A stretch of 64,000 bases of DNA from Pelagibius sp. Alg239-R121 (GTDB lineage Bacteria; Pseudomonadota; Alphaproteobacteria; Kiloniellales; Kiloniellaceae), in contig NZ_CAMZOF010000004.1 of assembly GCF_947331435.1 (NCBI RefSeq), forward strand, positions 124,001-188,000. Direction: 5' to 3'. This document shows positions 63,500 through 64,000 of the stretch, piece by piece. The notes under the pieces are model-generated. The model saw only the letters and a list, made by a program, of their open reading frames with translations, searched no databases and was not told the DNA's origin. Within the stretch, counting starts at the first letter, position 1, and the number at the start of each line of letters is the position of its first letter. Made by a program: the position numbers and the translations under genes.

Positions 63500-64000
63500 A
63501 TGGCGCGTGGCTGGACCATGCATCAGGTCGATGCTTTCACCGATCGGATCTTCGCTGGCAATCCGGCTGCAGTGCTGGTGCTTCCGGATTGGCCGCAGGC
63601 CTGGCCCGAAGACGGTCTGCTCTGTTGTATTGCCGAGGAAAACAACCTCGCCGAGACCGCCTTTGTCCGCCGTCGTGGCGAGGTCTGGGATCTGCGCTGG
63701 TTCACACCGGTTGCGGAGGCGGCCTTCTGTGGTCACGCGACCTTGGCGACTGCCCACACTTTGGCCGAAGAATTTAAGTTAGCCGGCGACTTCTCTTTCG
63801 AAACCCAGGTTGGGCCTATCCATGTAAGTCGAAACGGCGGAAGCTACCGTCTCGATATTCCGTGTTTTCCTCCGGAAGCGCTGGGGGCTGTGCCGGCGCC
63901 GTTCGAAGAGATCTTCCCGACCGGTTATATTGCTGCCTTTCGCAACTTCGAAAATCTTTTCGTCGCGTTGCCGGACGAGGCGGCGGTACGCAGCTTCTTG
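63500..64000 (+). CDS. PhzF-family isomerase-like protein (partial)
   Basis: The frame runs from ATG 63500 (AAGGAG at 63488-63493) to the window end without a stop, 167 codons. MHQVDAFTDRIFAGNPAAVLVLPDW, EENNLAETAFV with the catalytic Glu, LRWFTPVAEAAFCGHATLATAH and IPCFPPEALG match the N-terminal domain of PhzF proteins, where the usual motif reads NLSETTF and FCGHAT. Most PhzF relatives are not in phenazine synthesis but are isomerases or epimerases of unknown substrate. It lies 20 nt after the SufR-like regulator, perhaps co-transcribed. Confidence 0.9.
   Translation, partial: MARGWTMHQVDAFTDRIFAGNPAAVLVLPDWPQAWPEDGLLCCIAEENNLAETAFVRRRGEVWDLRWFTPVAEAAFCGHATLATAHTLAEEFKLAGDFSFETQVGPIHVSRNGGSYRLDIPCFPPEALGAVPAPFEEIFPTGYIAAFRNFENLFVALPDEAAVRSFL

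Overview
The window looks like part of the chromosome of a heterotrophic, probably marine or saline alphaproteobacterium. Three things point there: a rhizobial/roseobacter-type glycerol ABC operon (glpR-D-S-T-P-Q-U-V), an imuA-imuB-dnaE2 mutasome preceded by an alphaproteobacterial LexA box (GAAC-N7-GAAC), and several solute-binding-protein-dependent organic-acid transporters of the TTT, TRAP and NMT1-ABC types. I cannot name the genus; Rhodospirillales/Kiloniellales-like is a guess. I saw no rRNA, tRNA, CRISPR array, insertion sequence or phage gene. Most of the window is ordinary high-GC coding sequence, with AT-richer regulatory gaps.

Layout. 0-5 kb: the end of a propionyl-CoA carboxylase alpha subunit, an AT-richer unknown gene behind a tiny leader ORF, a histidine phosphatase, a HEPN-like gene coupled to acylphosphatase, a CHRD/PEP-CTERM protein whose ORF runs on past its sorting signal, and an ArsR regulator with a CSCG-type permease. 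5-10 kb: a LysR regulator and tctC-B-A. 10-18.7 kb: the glycerol operon, in which the two ABC ATPases carry complementary defects, plus a small unlisted ORF. 18.8-26.2 kb: a TRAP transporter, an iron-type alcohol dehydrogenase, a divergent CoA-acylating semialdehyde dehydrogenase (MmsA) and an IclR regulator. Together these form a probable hydroxy-acid catabolic module around a 27-bp palindrome. 26.5-30.9 kb: an NMT1-family ABC transporter coupled to a CIA30 protein, facing tspO and a secreted phosphatase.

31-47.6 kb: a GST, a CHASE-PAS histidine kinase, the SOS mutasome, a LysR regulator, an unknown gene, a hybrid kinase with one dead and one live receiver, and an SDR-phosphotransferase pair. 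47.9-56 kb: a MoxR/DUF58/DUF4381/VWA/VWA/TPR/BatD (Bat-type) operon, followed closely by two tandem Lin0512 paralogues and an aldo/keto reductase. 56-64 kb: a palindrome-rich gap of about 1 kb, a 1526-residue M6-like metalloprotease with no visible signal peptide, a periplasmic catalase-like peroxidase divergent from a Cys-rich winged-helix regulator, and the start of a PhzF-family gene.

Four copies of a roughly 60-bp dispersed repeat with a shared 3' core (GTGAAAAACGATCAGACTC-like) lie in intergenic gaps. The strongest candidates for something new are the giant protease, the Bat-Lin0512-AKR gene cluster, the asymmetric GlpS/GlpT ATPase pair, and the small ORF between glpU and glpV.
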